From Tragulus kanchil (taxonomy: Eukaryota > Chordata > Mammalia > Artiodactyla > Tragulidae), in contig JAIOJX010000030.1 in NCBI GenBank assembly GCA_022376925.1, positions 174,525,298 to 174,589,297 of the forward strand: 64,000 nt of DNA, written 5' to 3'. Position 1 is the first letter of the stretch, and every line of letters begins with the position of its first letter. The position numbers were made by a program, and so were the translations under genes. Below are positions 46,159 through 57,269 of the stretch, one piece after another. The notes under the pieces are model-generated. The model saw only the letters and a program-made list of their open reading frames with translations. It was not told the origin of the DNA and made no database searches.

Positions 46159-46404
46159 AAAGAGTAACTGAAGGTGGATGGGGGAGTTCTATGCCAAGTG
46201 GAGGGATCAGAGGAAGACCTCCAAGGAGGAAGCATTGGAATGGAAATCCACATGCCACCAAAACCTGGTACAAGGAGACATTGCAGAAGAAAGATTCAAG
46301 CAGAGGGAACACACAGCACAAATACCCATGGGCTGAAGGATTTGGTCACATTGGGCATAATTTGTTAACCTTGACATGAGTAACACTTGGCGGTGAATAA
46401 TTCT

Positions 46405-46594
46405 TAGTTATTGGATGTCCTGATGTGCATTGCAGAATGCACACTGTTGGTTGTTTAGGAAGGCCCATGGGCTCAACCTGCTAGGTACTAATAGAACTCC
46501 ACCCCCTGAAGCTATGACAGCCTTCATGTTTGTAGGCACTGCCAAATGTCCCCAGGGGTGGGGCAAAAAGCTCCTGTCGTTAAGAACTACTGTG
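46405..46594 (+). mobile_element. hAT-like MITE, right part
   Basis: GCCAAATGTCCCCAGGGGTG GGGCAAAAAGCTCCTG and TAAGAACTACTGTGTTAGA match the same MITE family as 21440-21815. A CHR-2 SINE inserted in its right end. Confidence 0.62.
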
Positions 46595-46600
46595 TTAGAG

Positions 46601-46929
46601 CTCATGGTGGCTCAGTGGTGAAGAATCCACCTGCCAGTGCAGGAGACACACGTTCCATCCCTGATCTGGGAATATCCCGCCTGCCACAGCCACTAAACTC
46701 ATGTACCACGACTACTGACCCTGTGCTCTAGAGCCTAGGAACTGCAACTACGGGGCCCATGGGCCACAGCTACTGAAGCCTGCAAGCTCTAGAGGCCAGG
46801 TTCTACAACAAAAGAAGCCACCACAAGAAGCCTATGCACTGCAGAGAAGAGTAACCCCCACCACCTCAACTAAAGTCCATGTAGCAATGAAGACCTAGCA
46901 CATCCAAAAATAAACAAATAAAATTTAAA
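46601..46929 (+). mobile_element. CHR-2-type SINE with 19-bp TSD
   Basis: CTCATGGTGGCTCAGTGGTG head, GTTCCATCCC box B, the CHR-2 body CTCTAGAGCCTAGGAACTGC, GAAGCCACCACAAGAAGCCT, then CAAAAATAAACAAATAAAAT. TSD AAGAACTACTGTGTTAGAG (46582-46600) and AAGAACTGCTGTGTTAGAG (46930-46948), one mismatch. Confidence 0.93.
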
Positions 46930-46948
46930 AAGAACTGCTGTGTTAGAG

Positions 46949-47766
46949 AAGAAGACAGAGGCCATGTAGCCGGAACACACAGAAGAATTTCATCTGCAGC
47001 ATGGAAGAAAAATTAACCACAGCTAAGTCAGCCTCACCAGCACTCCTGCAGGCCTCACAACATCAGAGGTGTCTGTGTCCTATGGCAGGGTTCTGCATCT
47101 AATACACACGGGCCAAATTTTAGTCTGATGGAACCAGAGACTTCATCTGTCTCCAGGAACCAGAGAACACCGAGGTGCTCCGTGTCCGTGTTCATCCTCA
47201 ACAGATTTTGTGCCTGCTCTGACCTCCTGAGCCAGGAGACTAGGCTTGCCCATCTGTCTCCAAGAGCTTTGTCTTGCTGTTTACTTCATCAGTGAATGCC
47301 TTGGTTCTCTGAAGAACAGAGAAAACTTACCATCTCAGAAACCCAGAGGGCTGAATGTGCCAAGGTTTGAGAGAGAATGGGGTCACGAGGATGATGACTA
47401 ATTAGCTGTGTGCAAAGAATGAGGAGAAGGTTTTTTCATGGTTATTTGGGTTTAAAGCTGGCCCATCAGATTATTTGTATGGGTTGGATCCCAGTCTCTG
47501 AAAATTTAAGACAAGGCTAATAACAGGTTTCTAATCATCAACTACTAATTATGGTGCGGAATGGGGGTGGGGAGAGATGGAGGAGGATGGGATGACCTCA
47601 CAGGAGACTCTGTGTCCACTAATTTCACTTTCCAGCAGCACCACGATCAGTCTCGTGGAATCTGATAGCAAACAGACAGGCCCTGGTACGCCAGAAATAC
47701 CTGTGCTCTCTGTTTTCCTGAACACTTCACTCTCAAGGTCGTTAGACTGTATCTTTCATTTTCCTT
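46949..47766. other. Unique DNA, nothing recognised
   Basis: A 103-codon frame (47577-47888) is serine- and threonine-rich without a known domain; it is interrupted by the duplication (only its end recurs at 48939). No support for an exon. Confidence 0.5.
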
Positions 47767-48317
47767 CCTTCTCTGCAACACAATACAGGGACATGCTACA
47801 CTCTATGGACAAACACCTGGAGAGTATAATTTCAGGTTTGCACACATGGTCTCAAACAACAAAATGCGTAGATCCATTACTGACATGAACACATCTCCTG
47901 ATAAATTGAAACCTTCTGGGCTTCCTGTGGGGCAATGCTGATGTCACTACAGACCCTAAGGGAAAGCATATTATTTAGAGAGACTTTGAGTCACAAGAGC
48001 GTATCTGATGGAAAGATGGCAGAGCTCTGCATGTATTTCTTTTGTCTGGTGTTGGCATTAAAAAAAATAAATAAATAAAAAGCAACTTTCAAGAGTTCCC
48101 TAATCATTCATCCATTGATACTCATGGACTGTAAGCTGAAAAGCTTTTCTTTTCCCAATTATTAGGCAAATGCTAGAAATACATACATAAATATTCTTTA
48201 ATAATGCATTCATCCTTCAACCAGAGAAGACATGGAGGAAGCTTATAAGAGGATAAATCCATTTCTGGACAGAGTAAGGGAGGAAAGTTTGCAGGCAGTT
48301 TAAAAAGAACGTTATGG

Positions 48318-48650
48318 GGGCTTCCCTGGTGGTCCAGTGGGTAAGGACACCGCCTTGCAGTGCAAGGGACGCCGGTTGGGATCCCTGGCCTGGGAAGATC
48401 CCACGTGCCGTGGAGCAGCTGGACCAATGTGTCCAATTACCGAGCTGGAGCTCTGGAGCGCATGCGCCCAGAGCCGGTGCTCTGCGACAACAGAGGCCAC
48501 CGTGATGGGAGGCCCACACGGGCCAAAGAACAAAGATGGATGAAAATAGAGAAATGAAAGACCAATAGAAGTGGCCCGCACACCCCACCCTGGCTCCCCC
48601 TCCACACACAAAACAAATAAAAATTAAAATAAAAATATTTTTTAAAAATT
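48318..48650 (+). mobile_element. tRNA-Glu SINE, young GC-rich subfamily
   Basis: GGGCTTCCCTGGTGGTCCAG TGGGTAAGG head, GCGCATGCGCCCAGAGCCGG, GGCCACCGTGATGGGAGGCC, GATGAAAATAGAGAAATGAA, CACACCCCACCCTGGCTCCC, then an A/T-rich tail. Box B has an inserted base pair (GGTTGGGATCCC). Probable TSD at 48303-48316 and 48651-48664 (12 of 14 match). Confidence 0.92.
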
Positions 48651-48730
48651 AAAAGGATGTTATGATCTGTGTGTAAAGTGAGATGAACCGGGCTGGACTC
48701 CGAAGTCCAGGAGTCCAAGGCAAACCTCAT

Positions 48731-48905
48731 TATTCAATCAACAAACATTCACTGAGTTGCTCCTTTTCTCTAGGAACTATGCTATAGGATCCATTATCTC
48801 ACTTAACCTTTTCAAGGATCCTGTTACATGAACGCGGCTAGACTTTTTATCTTTCCACAGATTAGGACCCAGATCTAACACAAAGTCCTTTGCCCAGACT
48901 CCTGG
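48731..48905 (-). mobile_element. MIR/L2-like relic
   Basis: CAACAAACATTCACTGAG, TATCTCACTTAACCTTTTCA and CACAAAGTCCTTTGCCCAGA resemble an antisense L2/MIR end. Weak. Copy at 49903-50077. Confidence 0.45.
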
Positions 48906-49489
48906 CCTTATAAAAGCCACATGTGCAATCCACCCAGACCTTCTCTGCAACACAATACAGGGACATGCTACACTCTATGGACAAACACCTGGAGAGTATA
49001 ATTTCAGGTTTGCACACATGGTCTCAAACAACAAAATGCGTAGATCCATTACTGACATGAACACATCTCCTGATAAATTGAAACCTTCTGGGCTTCCTGT
49101 GGGGCAATGCTGATGTCACTACAGACCCTAAGGGAAAGCATATTATTTAGAGAGACTTTGAGTCACAAGAGCGTATCTGATGGAAAGATGGCAGAGCTCT
49201 GCATGTATTTCTTTTGTCTGGTGTTGGCATTAAAAAAAATAAATAAATAAAAAGCAACTTTCAAGAGTTCCCTAATCATTCATCCATTGATACTCATGGA
49301 CTGTAAGCTGAAAAGCTTTTCTTTTCCCAATTATTAGGCAAATGCTAGAAATACATACATAAATATTCTTTAATAATGCATTCATCCTTCAACCAGAGAA
49401 GACATGGAGGAAGCTTATAAGAGGATAAATCCATTTCTGGACAGAGTAAGGGAGGAAAGTTTGCAGGCAGTTTAAAAAGAACGTTATGG

Positions 49490-49822
49490 GGGCTTCCCTG
49501 GTGGTCCAGTGGGTAAGGACACCGCCTTGCAGTGCAAGGGACGCCGGTTGGGATCCCTGGCCTGGGAAGATCCCACGTGCCGTGGAGCAGCTGGACCAAT
49601 GTGTCCAATTACCGAGCTGGAGCTCTGGAGCGCATGCGCCCAGAGCCGGTGCTCTGCGACAACAGAGGCCACCGTGATGGGAGGCCCACACGGGCCAAAG
49701 AACAAAGATGGATGAAAATAGAGAAATGAAAGACCAATAGAAGTGGCCCGCACACCCCACCCTGGCTCCCCCTCCACACACAAAACAAATAAAAATTAAA
49801 ATAAAAATATTTTTTAAAAATT
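49490..49822 (+). mobile_element. Second copy of that SINE
   Basis: Exact copy at offset 1172 (duplication 16). Confidence 0.92.
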
Positions 49823-50110
49823 AAAAGGATGTTATGATCTGTGTGTAAAGTGAGATGAACCGGGCTGGACTCCGAAGTCCAGGAGTCCAAGGCAAACCTC
49901 ATTATTCAATCAACAAACATTCACTGAGTTGCTCCTTTTCTCTAGGAACTATGCTATAGGATCCATTATCTCACTTAACCTTTTCAAGGATCCTGTTACA
50001 TGAACGCGGCTAGACTTTTTATCTTTCCACAGATTAGGACCCAGATCTAACACAAAGTCCTTTGCCCAGACTCCTGGCCTTATAAAAGCCACATGTGCAA
50101 TCCACCCAGA

Positions 50111-50740
50111 TTTGTGTTCTGAGAGCTCAATAAATGGTGGCTCTGGGCAGCCGACCATAACGATGCATTTCTGCCTCAGTATTCCAGCCTGGCACGCAGT
50201 TCTCCAAAAAGACTCCGGCCTCAGTGACCCAATGGCACATTTCACCCACTGTGGCAGCTGCCACACTGAATCCCAGCGAAACCATTGACTGACCCATCTG
50301 GCACCAGTCTGTGAGCTCACTGAAGGTACATGGTCACTTACCTGCCTTCCCAGGTCCTGGCTGGTCTTGCCTTCCCAGGGCAGCCATCGGATATGGCTTT
50401 GATCTCAAATTTGAATCGTCTGTGCCACTTCTTCAGACATCTGCAGACTCTGGGAAGAGCCAGGAAGGAAGTATTTTCAGCTCTGCAGACTCTGAGGACC
50501 CTGTTGCAATGCCCCAGCTATTCTGCCACAGCACAGAAGCAGCCGAAGACTGTGAAAAGTAACTGTGACTGAGTTCCAACACAATATGATCCAGGACACG
50601 TGTGTTTCATATCATTTCCTGATGTCAACAAACGTTATTCTTTGGGGGATTTTCCCCCCAATCATTTGAAAATATTAAAAATACAAAAAAACCATTCTCC
50701 GTTCACAAGCCATACAAACCCAGGAGAAGGGCCACAGTAT
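50111..50740. other. Unique DNA, nothing recognised
   Basis: Frames of 80-123 codons overlap on both strands (49949-50572) and none carries a known motif. No splice-site or codon-bias support. Confidence 0.5.
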
Positions 50741-50744
50741 GATG

Positions 50745-50935
50745 ATGTCTATATTGTATCAAGCATGTGACCTTGGGCATATAACATTGATACATCTCTA
50801 TGTGACTCAGCTTTATCACCTGTACAGTGAAAACATCCCCCTTCAGAGGGTTTTTGCAAAGATTCTGTTAGTTAGTTCATGACAAGCACTTAGAACCTCA
50901 CATGAACATGTGACATGTGCTCAATCAGGGATACT
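50745..50935 (+). mobile_element. MIR relic
   Basis: GCATGTGACCTTGGGCATAT, GACTCAGCTTTATCACCTGT and CATGACAAGCACTTAGAACC keep the MIR order. From 50818 on it recurs at 51942. Confidence 0.72.
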
Positions 50936-50998
50936 TCATCACTTCTATTATAGTATATGTACCTATTATACTATAAATCACCTAACAAGTGATTTTTT

Positions 50999-51606
50999 TT
51001 TTAATTTTGGCCTCTTCCATTGTTTTTTTTTTTTTTTTTTAAAGATTTATTTATTTATTTATTTTTGGGCGGGGGTCAGGTTGGGGAGGGAGGGGAGCGG
51101 GCGGGCCACTTCTATTGGTCTTTCATTTCTCTGTTTTCATCCGTCTTTGTTCTTTGGCTCCTGCGGGCCTCCCATCGCGGTGGCGTCTGTTGTTGCAGAG
51201 CACCAGCTCTGGGCGCATATGCTCCAGAGCACTGGCTCAGTAGTTGGACACATCAATCCAGCCGCTCCGCGGCACGTGGGATCTTCCCAGGCCAGGGATC
51301 AAACTGGCGCCCCTTGCACTGCAAGGCGGTGTCCTTATCCACTGGACCACCAGGGGAAGCCCTTCCATTGGGTTTTTTATTCATTTCTTTTATTCTTTGG
51401 CCTGTGTGGGTCACCCACTGCAGTGGCCTCTCTCGCTGCAGAGCACTCGATTTAGGTGCATGCGCTCCAGAGCACTGGCTAGCAATTGGACACACCAGTC
51501 CAGCAGCTCTGCAGCACACAATTCTCCTGGGCCAGGGATTGAACCAGTGCCCCATGACTTGCAAGGTGGACTCTTTACCCACTGGACCGCCAGGGAAGCC
51601 CCTAAA
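50999..51606 (-). mobile_element. Older-subfamily SINE, antisense, split by a younger SINE
   Basis: Its tail TTTTGGCCTCTTCCATTG (51006-51022) and body from 51371 (CTGTGTGGGTCACCCACTGC, GGACCGCCAGGGAAGCCC) are separated by the inner SINE. TSD AAGTGATTTTTT at 50987-50998 and 51607-51618; with flanking bases about 17 bp match with one mismatch. The element is in the same orientation as the inner one. Confidence 0.9.
51023..51361 (-). mobile_element. Young GC-rich SINE nested in the older SINE
   Basis: T18 run, AAAGATTTATTTATTTATTT, CCGTCTTTGTTCTTTGGCTC, GGGCCTCCCATCGCGGTGGC, antisense box B and ACCACCAGGGGAAGCCC. TSD CTTCCATTG at 51014-51022 and 51362-51370. Overlapping frames of up to 210 codons (51020-51652) run through both SINEs and are not genes. 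Confidence 0.93.
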
Positions 51607-52118
51607 AAGTGATTTTTTAAATACATTTCAGAGGGGTCAGACTCCGGGGTAAGGAAAGGGCAGAGAGGATCAGGCAGTGATTGGAGAGATGACGATGGGA
51701 ACAAACATAGAACAAGCAACCTGAGACACACATTAACCATAGCTCACAGCAAGAAAATAAAAGCATCTCCCTGGTTTTGTCCTGCAGGGCTTGTCATGTA
51801 GTGCTCACAAAGGCACCTCGGTCTAGCCTTCCTCTCTTGGTGAAACATCCTCTCGTGTTCCTCCTGCCTCGTCTCCCACAGCATGAGGAGCGTAGTTATC
51901 ACTCAGTCTTGGTAAATCGAGGACCCTCTGACGTGGTCTTTACCTGTACAGTGAAAACATCCCCCTTCAGAGGGTTTTTGCAAAGATTCTGTTAGTTAGT
52001 TCATGACAAGCACTTAGAACCTCACATGAACATGTGACATGTGCTCAATCAGGGATACTTCATCACTTCTATTATAGTATATGTACCTATTATACTATAA
52101 ATCACCTAACAAGTGATT

Positions 52119-52726
52119 TTTTTTAATTTTGGCCTCTTCCATTGTTTTTTTTTTTTTTTTTAAAGATTTATTTATTTATTTATTTTGGGGGGGGGTCGGG
52201 TTGGGGAGGGAGGGGAGCGGGCGGGCCACTTCTATTGGTCTTTCATTTCTCTGTTTTCATCCGTCTTTGTTCTTTGGCTCCTGCGGGCCTCCCATCGCGG
52301 TGGCGTCTGTTGTTGCAGAGCACCAGCTCTGGGCGCATATGCTCCAGAGCACTGGCTCAGTAGTTGGACACATCAATCCAGCCGCTCCGCGGCACGTGGG
52401 ATCTTCCCAGGCCAGGGATCAAACTGGCGCCCCTTGCACTGCAAGGCGGTGTCCTTATCCACTGGACCACCAGGGGAAGCCCTTCCATTGGGTTTTTTAT
52501 TCATTTCTTTTATTCTTTGGCCTGTGTGGGTCACCCACTGCAGTGGCCTCTCTCGCTGCAGAGCACTCGATTTAGGTGCATGCGCTCCAGAGCACTGGCT
52601 AGCAATTGGACACACCAGTCCAGCAGCTCTGCAGCACACAATTCTCCTGGGCCAGGGATTGAACCAGTGCCCCATGACTTGCAAGGTGGACTCTTTACCC
52701 ACTGGACCGCCAGGGAAGCCCCTAAA
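52119..52726 (-). mobile_element. Second copy of the SINE-in-SINE nest
   Basis: Inner element 52144-52481, outer tail part from 52491, copied by duplication 17 with T-run and G-run length changes at 52120-52200. Confidence 0.9.
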
Positions 52727-53292
52727 AAGTGATTTTTTAAATACATTTCAGAGGGGTCAGACTCCGGGGTAAGGAAAGGGCAGAGAGGATCAGGCAGTGA
52801 TTGGAGAGATGACGATGGGAACAAACATAGAACAAGCAACCTGAGACACACATTAACCATAGCTCACAGCAAGAAAATAAAAGCATCTCCCTGGTTTTGT
52901 CCTGCAGGGCTTGTCATGTAGTGCTCACAAAGGCACCTCGGTCTAGCCTTCCTCTCTTGGTGAAACATCCTCTCGTGTTCCTCCTGCCTGCGTCTCCCAC
53001 AGCATGAGGAGCGTAGTTATACCACTAAAAAGGACACCAGTTGTTTTTCTCTTCCCAGTGTACTCATCCTTCTTCTGGTCATAACACTTCAACTTTGGAG
53101 AAAGACCTCTCTCCCTGCCAACGTGGTCTTTACCTGACCCCCAGCACCAACGTGAAGCTGTGAGTGACCCTGGCTGTGCCAAGCCCACCTGTTACACCAG
53201 CCTGGCCACAGCCATGGGTCCAAGAATAGGCTTTGACTCAAACTGACCCAAGAAAAGCTGATTGAAAGATTGTGTTAGAGGCCTTAGGAAAG

Positions 53293-53505
53293 GGGCTTCC
53301 CTTGTAGCCCAGCTGGTAAAGAATCCATCTGCAATTCAGGAGACCATGGTTTGATTCCTGGGCTGGGAAGATCCCCTGAAGAAAGGATAGTCTACCCACT
53401 CCAGTATTCTTGGGCTCAGATGGTAAAGAATCTGCCTGAAATGGAGAATTCCCTGGCTCATCTATGGGCCACAGAGTCAGACACGATTGGGTGACTCACT
53501 TTTCA
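53293..53505 (+). mobile_element. Bov-tA dimer-like SINE, internally deleted
   Basis: GGCTTCCCTTGTAGCCCAGC TGG head and GGTTTGATTCC box B; at 53410 a second head piece GGGCTCAGATGGTAAAGAAT CTGCCTG appears, followed directly by GGAGAATTCC and the 3' end GAGTCAGACACGATTGGGTG A. It reads as a known tandem Bov-tA arrangement with the second unit's middle lost. Confidence 0.82.
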
Positions 53506-53584
53506 CTCAGGCAAGGGAAAGTATTTTCCAATTTTGTTCACCTCTGACAATGTGAATCTTGAGTTTTCAAAAGCTCTTTTTCTG

Positions 53585-53899
53585 GGCTTCCCCTGGTGGT
53601 CCAGTGGATAAGGACACCGCCTTGCAGTGCAAGGGGCGCCGGTTTGATCCCTGGCCTGGGAAGATCTCACGTGCCGCGGAGCAGATGGACCAATGTGTCC
53701 AATCACCGAGCGGGAGCTCTGGAGCACATGCGCCCAGAGCCGGCGCTCTGCAACAACAGACGCCACCGCGATGGGAGGTCCGCAGGAGCCAAAGAACAAA
53801 GACGGATGAAAATAGAGAAATGAAGGACCAATAGAAGTGGCCTGCCCGCTCTCCTCCCTCCCCAAACCGATCCCCACCCATTAAAAAAAAAAAAAAAAA
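53585..53899 (+). mobile_element. tRNA-Glu SINE, young GC-rich subfamily, full length
   Basis: About 315 bp: head, box B GGTTTGATCCC, GCGCCCAGAGCCGGCGCTCT, GACGCCACCGCGATGGGAGG, CCTCCCTCCCCAAACCGATC, then an 18-A tail. A perfect 11-bp TSD CTCTTTTTCTG at 53574-53584 and 53900-53910. The clean A-tail, CpGs and exact TSD point to recent insertion. Confidence 0.94.
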
Positions 53900-54493
53900 C
53901 TCTTTTTCTGTCTCATGGAGACACTTTGTCTGAGACAGAAGCCAGTAATGAGAGATGTAGAACTGAGTTCCAGAGATGAGGAGAAGAGGCAAGAAGGGAG
54001 ATGGTGGAGAGAACGAGAAGAAAGAAGAGAGATACAAGACTCCAAGACCTGAGGAAATTGCTTGAATACTGAATTGGGCTATGTCTGAGCAGGATTCCTG
54101 AACTTTCCTGGAATATAACCCACCAAATTCTTCTTTCAGATGTGCAGCAGTTTAAGCTGGAGTTTGGTTACTTGACACTAAAATCTCCACTGGTATATGT
54201 GGGGTATAACTAGGAGATAAGACTGTGTCATAAAACTCTGGAATGAAATCCTCTTGAGAACCATGAAAGAGTTGGCCCAAAGTTTTGAGATACACTGAAG
54301 ACCTAGTACTATTGATGATGCCACAGGTCTCCTGGGCTACAGCCAACATGGGAGGCCTCTGTCTTCTCTTAATTTACCCCAGAATCTCAAAGGACCTTGA
54401 CTAACAAAACACAGAAAAGACTGCTGAGTTGCAGTGAATTCTCCCAGATGTTGTCCCTTTCATGTCCTTCTGGCACCCCTGCATATGTGCATG

Positions 54494-54705
54494 CTAGGTC
54501 CCTTCAGTCATGTCTAACTCTCTGTGAGTCCATGAACTGTAGCCTGCCAGGCTCCTCTGTTGATGGGATTCTCCAAGCAAGAATACTGGAGTGAGTAGCC
54601 ATGTCCTCCTCCAGGGGATCATCCTAACCCCGGGACCAAACCCACATCTCTTACATCTCCTGCATTAGCAGGCAGGTTCTTTACCATTAGCACCAGCCAA
54701 GAACC
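54494..54705 (-). mobile_element. Bov-tA SINE, antisense
   Basis: TTCAGTCATGTCTAACTCTC, GAACTGTAGCCTGCCAGGCT, CAAGCAAGAATACTGGAGTG and AGCAGGCAGGTTCTTTACCA are in antisense family order. Copy at 55558-55770. Confidence 0.92.
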
Positions 54706-55557
54706 TCCTTGATTCTACCCACCCCGCTGTCCTTTCCTAAGTCATAAGACTTTAAAAATTGTTTCCAAATGTCAGAACTAGGAGGTTCTCAGCACAGAGA
54801 ATACTATTCTCAGCTCAGCCAGCCTCTAGTTATTTCAATACAGGCAATCCAGCCCCAAAGTACATTTGAGAGTGGAATGGCTCCTTCCTGGGCCTGACAA
54901 GGGGCCAGATGTCAAGCTCAGCCCTGTTTATACCCTTCACATACAAAGATATCACCTTGACCTGAACACAGTGAGCTAACCAGGCACAGTTTTCTACGAG
55001 TGTTTAGGAAAATATTCTCCTAAAACACTAGCTCCATCAGATACCAAGAGAGAAAAATTCCCCATGGTCAAAGAAGTTTTCAGATAATTGGAGATAGGGA
55101 CAGGCCTTCTTGAATCTCTAATACAGTTAAGTGCCAATTGGGCTATGTCTGAGCAGGATTCCTGAACTTTCCTGGAATATAACCCACCAAATTCTTCTTT
55201 CAGATGTGCAGCAGTTTAAGCTGGAGTTTGGTTACTTGACACTAAAATCTCCACTGGTATATGTGGGGTATAACTAGGAGATAAGACTGTGTCATAAAAC
55301 TCTGGAATGAAATCCTCTTGAGAACCATGAAAGAGTTGGCCCAAAGTTTTGAGATACACTGAAGACCTAGTACTATTGATGATGCCACAGGTCTCCTGGG
55401 CTACAGCCAACATGGGAGGCCTCTGTCTTCTCTTAATTTACCCCAGAATCTCAAAGGACCTTGACTAACAAAACACAGAAAAGACTGCTGAGTTGCAGTG
55501 AATTCTCCCAGATGTTGTCCCTTTCATGTCCTTCTGGCACCCCTGCATATGTGCATG

Positions 55558-55770
55558 CTAGGTCCCTTCAGTCATGTCTAACTCTCTGTGAGTCCATGAA
55601 CTGTAGCCTGCCAGGCTCCTCTGTTGATGGGATTCTCCAAGCAAGAATACTGGAGTGAGTAGCCATGTCCTCCTCCAGGGGATCATCCTAACCCCGGGAC
55701 CAAACCCACATCTCTTACATCTCCTGCATTAGCAGGCAGGTTCTTTACCATTAGCACCAGCCAAGAACCT
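55558..55770 (-). mobile_element. Second copy of Bov-tA
   Basis: Through duplication 18. Confidence 0.92.
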
Positions 55771-56200
55771 CCTTGATTCTACCCACCCCGCTGTCCTTTC
55801 CTAAGTCATAAGATTTTAAAAAATTGTTTCCAAATGTCAGATCTAGGAGGTTCTCAGCACAGAGAATACTATTCTCAGCTCAGCCAGCCTCTAGTTATTT
55901 CAATACAGGCAATCCAGCCCCAAAGTACATTTGAGAGTGGAATGGCTCCTTCCTGGGCCTGACAAGGGGCCAGATGTCAAGCTCAGCCCTGTTTATACCC
56001 TTCACATACAAAGATATCACCTTGACCTGAACACAGTGAGCTAACCAGGCACAGTTTTCTACGAGTGTTTAGGAAAATATTCTCCTAAAACACTAGCTCC
56101 ATCAGATACCAAGAGAGAAAAATTCCCCATGGTCAAAGAAGTTTTCAGATAATTGGAGATAGGGACAGGCCTTCTTGAATCTCTAATACAGTTAAGTGCC

Positions 56201-57007
56201 AGGCTCAGTGAAAAATGGATATCATGCATAGTATTTCTGAAACTCACTTAGCCATGGGCTTTTGTTAGCTTGTTTGGAATGCCTAAGATCTACTGGCAAG
56301 TATCACACAAAAGGCCCATAAGAAATGTAAGGGATCACTGTCCAACGGTCCAGGTGAGGAAACCTGGGAGTAGACAAAAATGAAGAACTACAGTCTCCTG
56401 TGGTTTTCAAAACAGCCCTTCTATGTCATTATCACCATGTCTCACTTAGCCACCACAAGCCTTCTCTTCCCTCCCTTAGTGGAACTCCCAAGAAAATAAC
56501 CATCGGTGTTAATTATCAAAGTGACAGCTGATGCCTGGACAGGAAAGAGCTGTCCTCGTGTGAGTTCCCTGTAACCCAGCTGCCTGGGCAGCCTTGTCTT
56601 CTACTCTGGGGGAACCACAACAGCTGAGCCTTCACATCATGGCCCTGCCTCGAATGCCCACAGTCAAGCTCCCCAAGCAACAGCAAAACAGATGGAAGGA
56701 GCTCTCCTTCCAGGTTGACTTTTATTGCTATTAGGGTACCATTCGGTCTCATTCCACACCATTATATTTGATAACTGTCATAAACCCCAAATCACTGCTA
56801 TCTGATGTCAGCACAGAAGTCATTCCCACCCCTGAACCATGGTGCCAGGCTCAGTCCACAAACCCTTGTCAGCCTCCCTTCCATACCCATGACAATAACC
56901 TGCCTGGTCATTCATTTCGAAGACTCCAGGCAAAGGCAGCAGGCAGGTGCTTAGCTGCCCTCAGAACCCAGAAGAAACACTCTCACTCTCTCTCTAACCC
57001 TTTTATA
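56201..57007. other. Unique DNA, nothing recognised
   Basis: A 78-codon antisense frame (56516-56752) and a 144-codon forward frame (56768-57202, which ends inside the following SINE) show no domain. No gene supported. Confidence 0.5.
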
Positions 57008-57269
57008 AAATTTACTTATTTTTGGCTGCACTGGGTCTTCATTGTTGCGCATGGGCTTTCTCAAGGAGCAGTGAGTAGAGGCTACTCTCCACTGCAGTTC
57101 AGCGGCTTCTCTCGTTGCAGAGCACCGGCTCTAAAGTGGGCAGGCTTCAGTAGCTGTGGCATATGGGCTTCGCTGCCCTGCAGTATTTGGAATCTTCCCT
57201 AACCAGGGATCAAACCTGCGTCTCCTGCATTAGCAAGAGATTCTTTACCACAGAGCAACCAGGGAAGTC
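57008..57269 (-). mobile_element. CHR-2-type SINE, antisense
   Basis: TTTTTGGCTGCACTGGGTCT TCATTG, CTCTCGTTGCAGAGCACCGG CTCTA, AACCAGGGATCAAACCTGCG and GAGCAACCAGGGAAGTC. Fairly diverged. Confidence 0.87.

Larger units (their letters stand above)
47767..50110 (+). repeat. Direct duplication 16 (1172 bp, blunt)
   Basis: 47767-48938 is followed by 48939-50110 at exactly constant offset 1172, with no difference noticed. It contains a young SINE with a long AT-rich tail and poly-T-like runs, all copied at unchanged lengths. The join reads CACCCAGA then CCTTCTCTG; microhomology is at most one or two bases. Confidence 0.96.
50818..53131 (+). repeat. Direct duplication 17 (1.12 kb)
   Basis: 50818-51899 recurs at 51942-53020 (offset 1124 to 1121; T-run and G-run length changes near 51000 and 51065). 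The 42-bp seam 51900-51941 ends with ACGTGGTCTTT joined to ACCTG, the same 16 bases as 53121-53136. The seam therefore looks like a shortened, error-rich version of the sequence following the second copy. Copy 1 may originally have run to the ACCTG at 53132. Confidence 0.93.
54072..56200 (+). repeat. Direct duplication 18 (1.065 kb, blunt)
   Basis: 54072-55135 is followed by 55136-56200. Three differences were seen, all near 54750-54780 of the first copy (GACTTT/GATTTT, an added A, GAACTA/GATCTA). An antisense Bov-tA is duplicated inside. Confidence 0.95.

Noticed and set aside
47577..47888. 103-codon Ser/Thr-rich frame as an exon
   Set aside because: No domain, no clear splice signals, and it crosses the start of duplication 16; consistent with chance.
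51020..51652. Protein-coding gene of 210 codons
   Set aside because: The frame starts in a poly-T tract and translates two nested antisense SINEs; the same text occurs at other SINE loci and in several frames.
50818..53136. Microhomology-mediated tandem duplication at ACCTG (duplication 17)
   Set aside because: It could explain this one join, but the 31-bp degraded stretch before it and the 18 sister duplications make a technical cause more economical. Not fully excluded.
3691..53899. tRNA genes suggested by repeated GGTTCGATCCC box B motifs
   Set aside because: Each lies in a SINE head with a long non-tRNA body, A-rich tail and often target-site duplications; no 3' acceptor-stem half or terminator follows.
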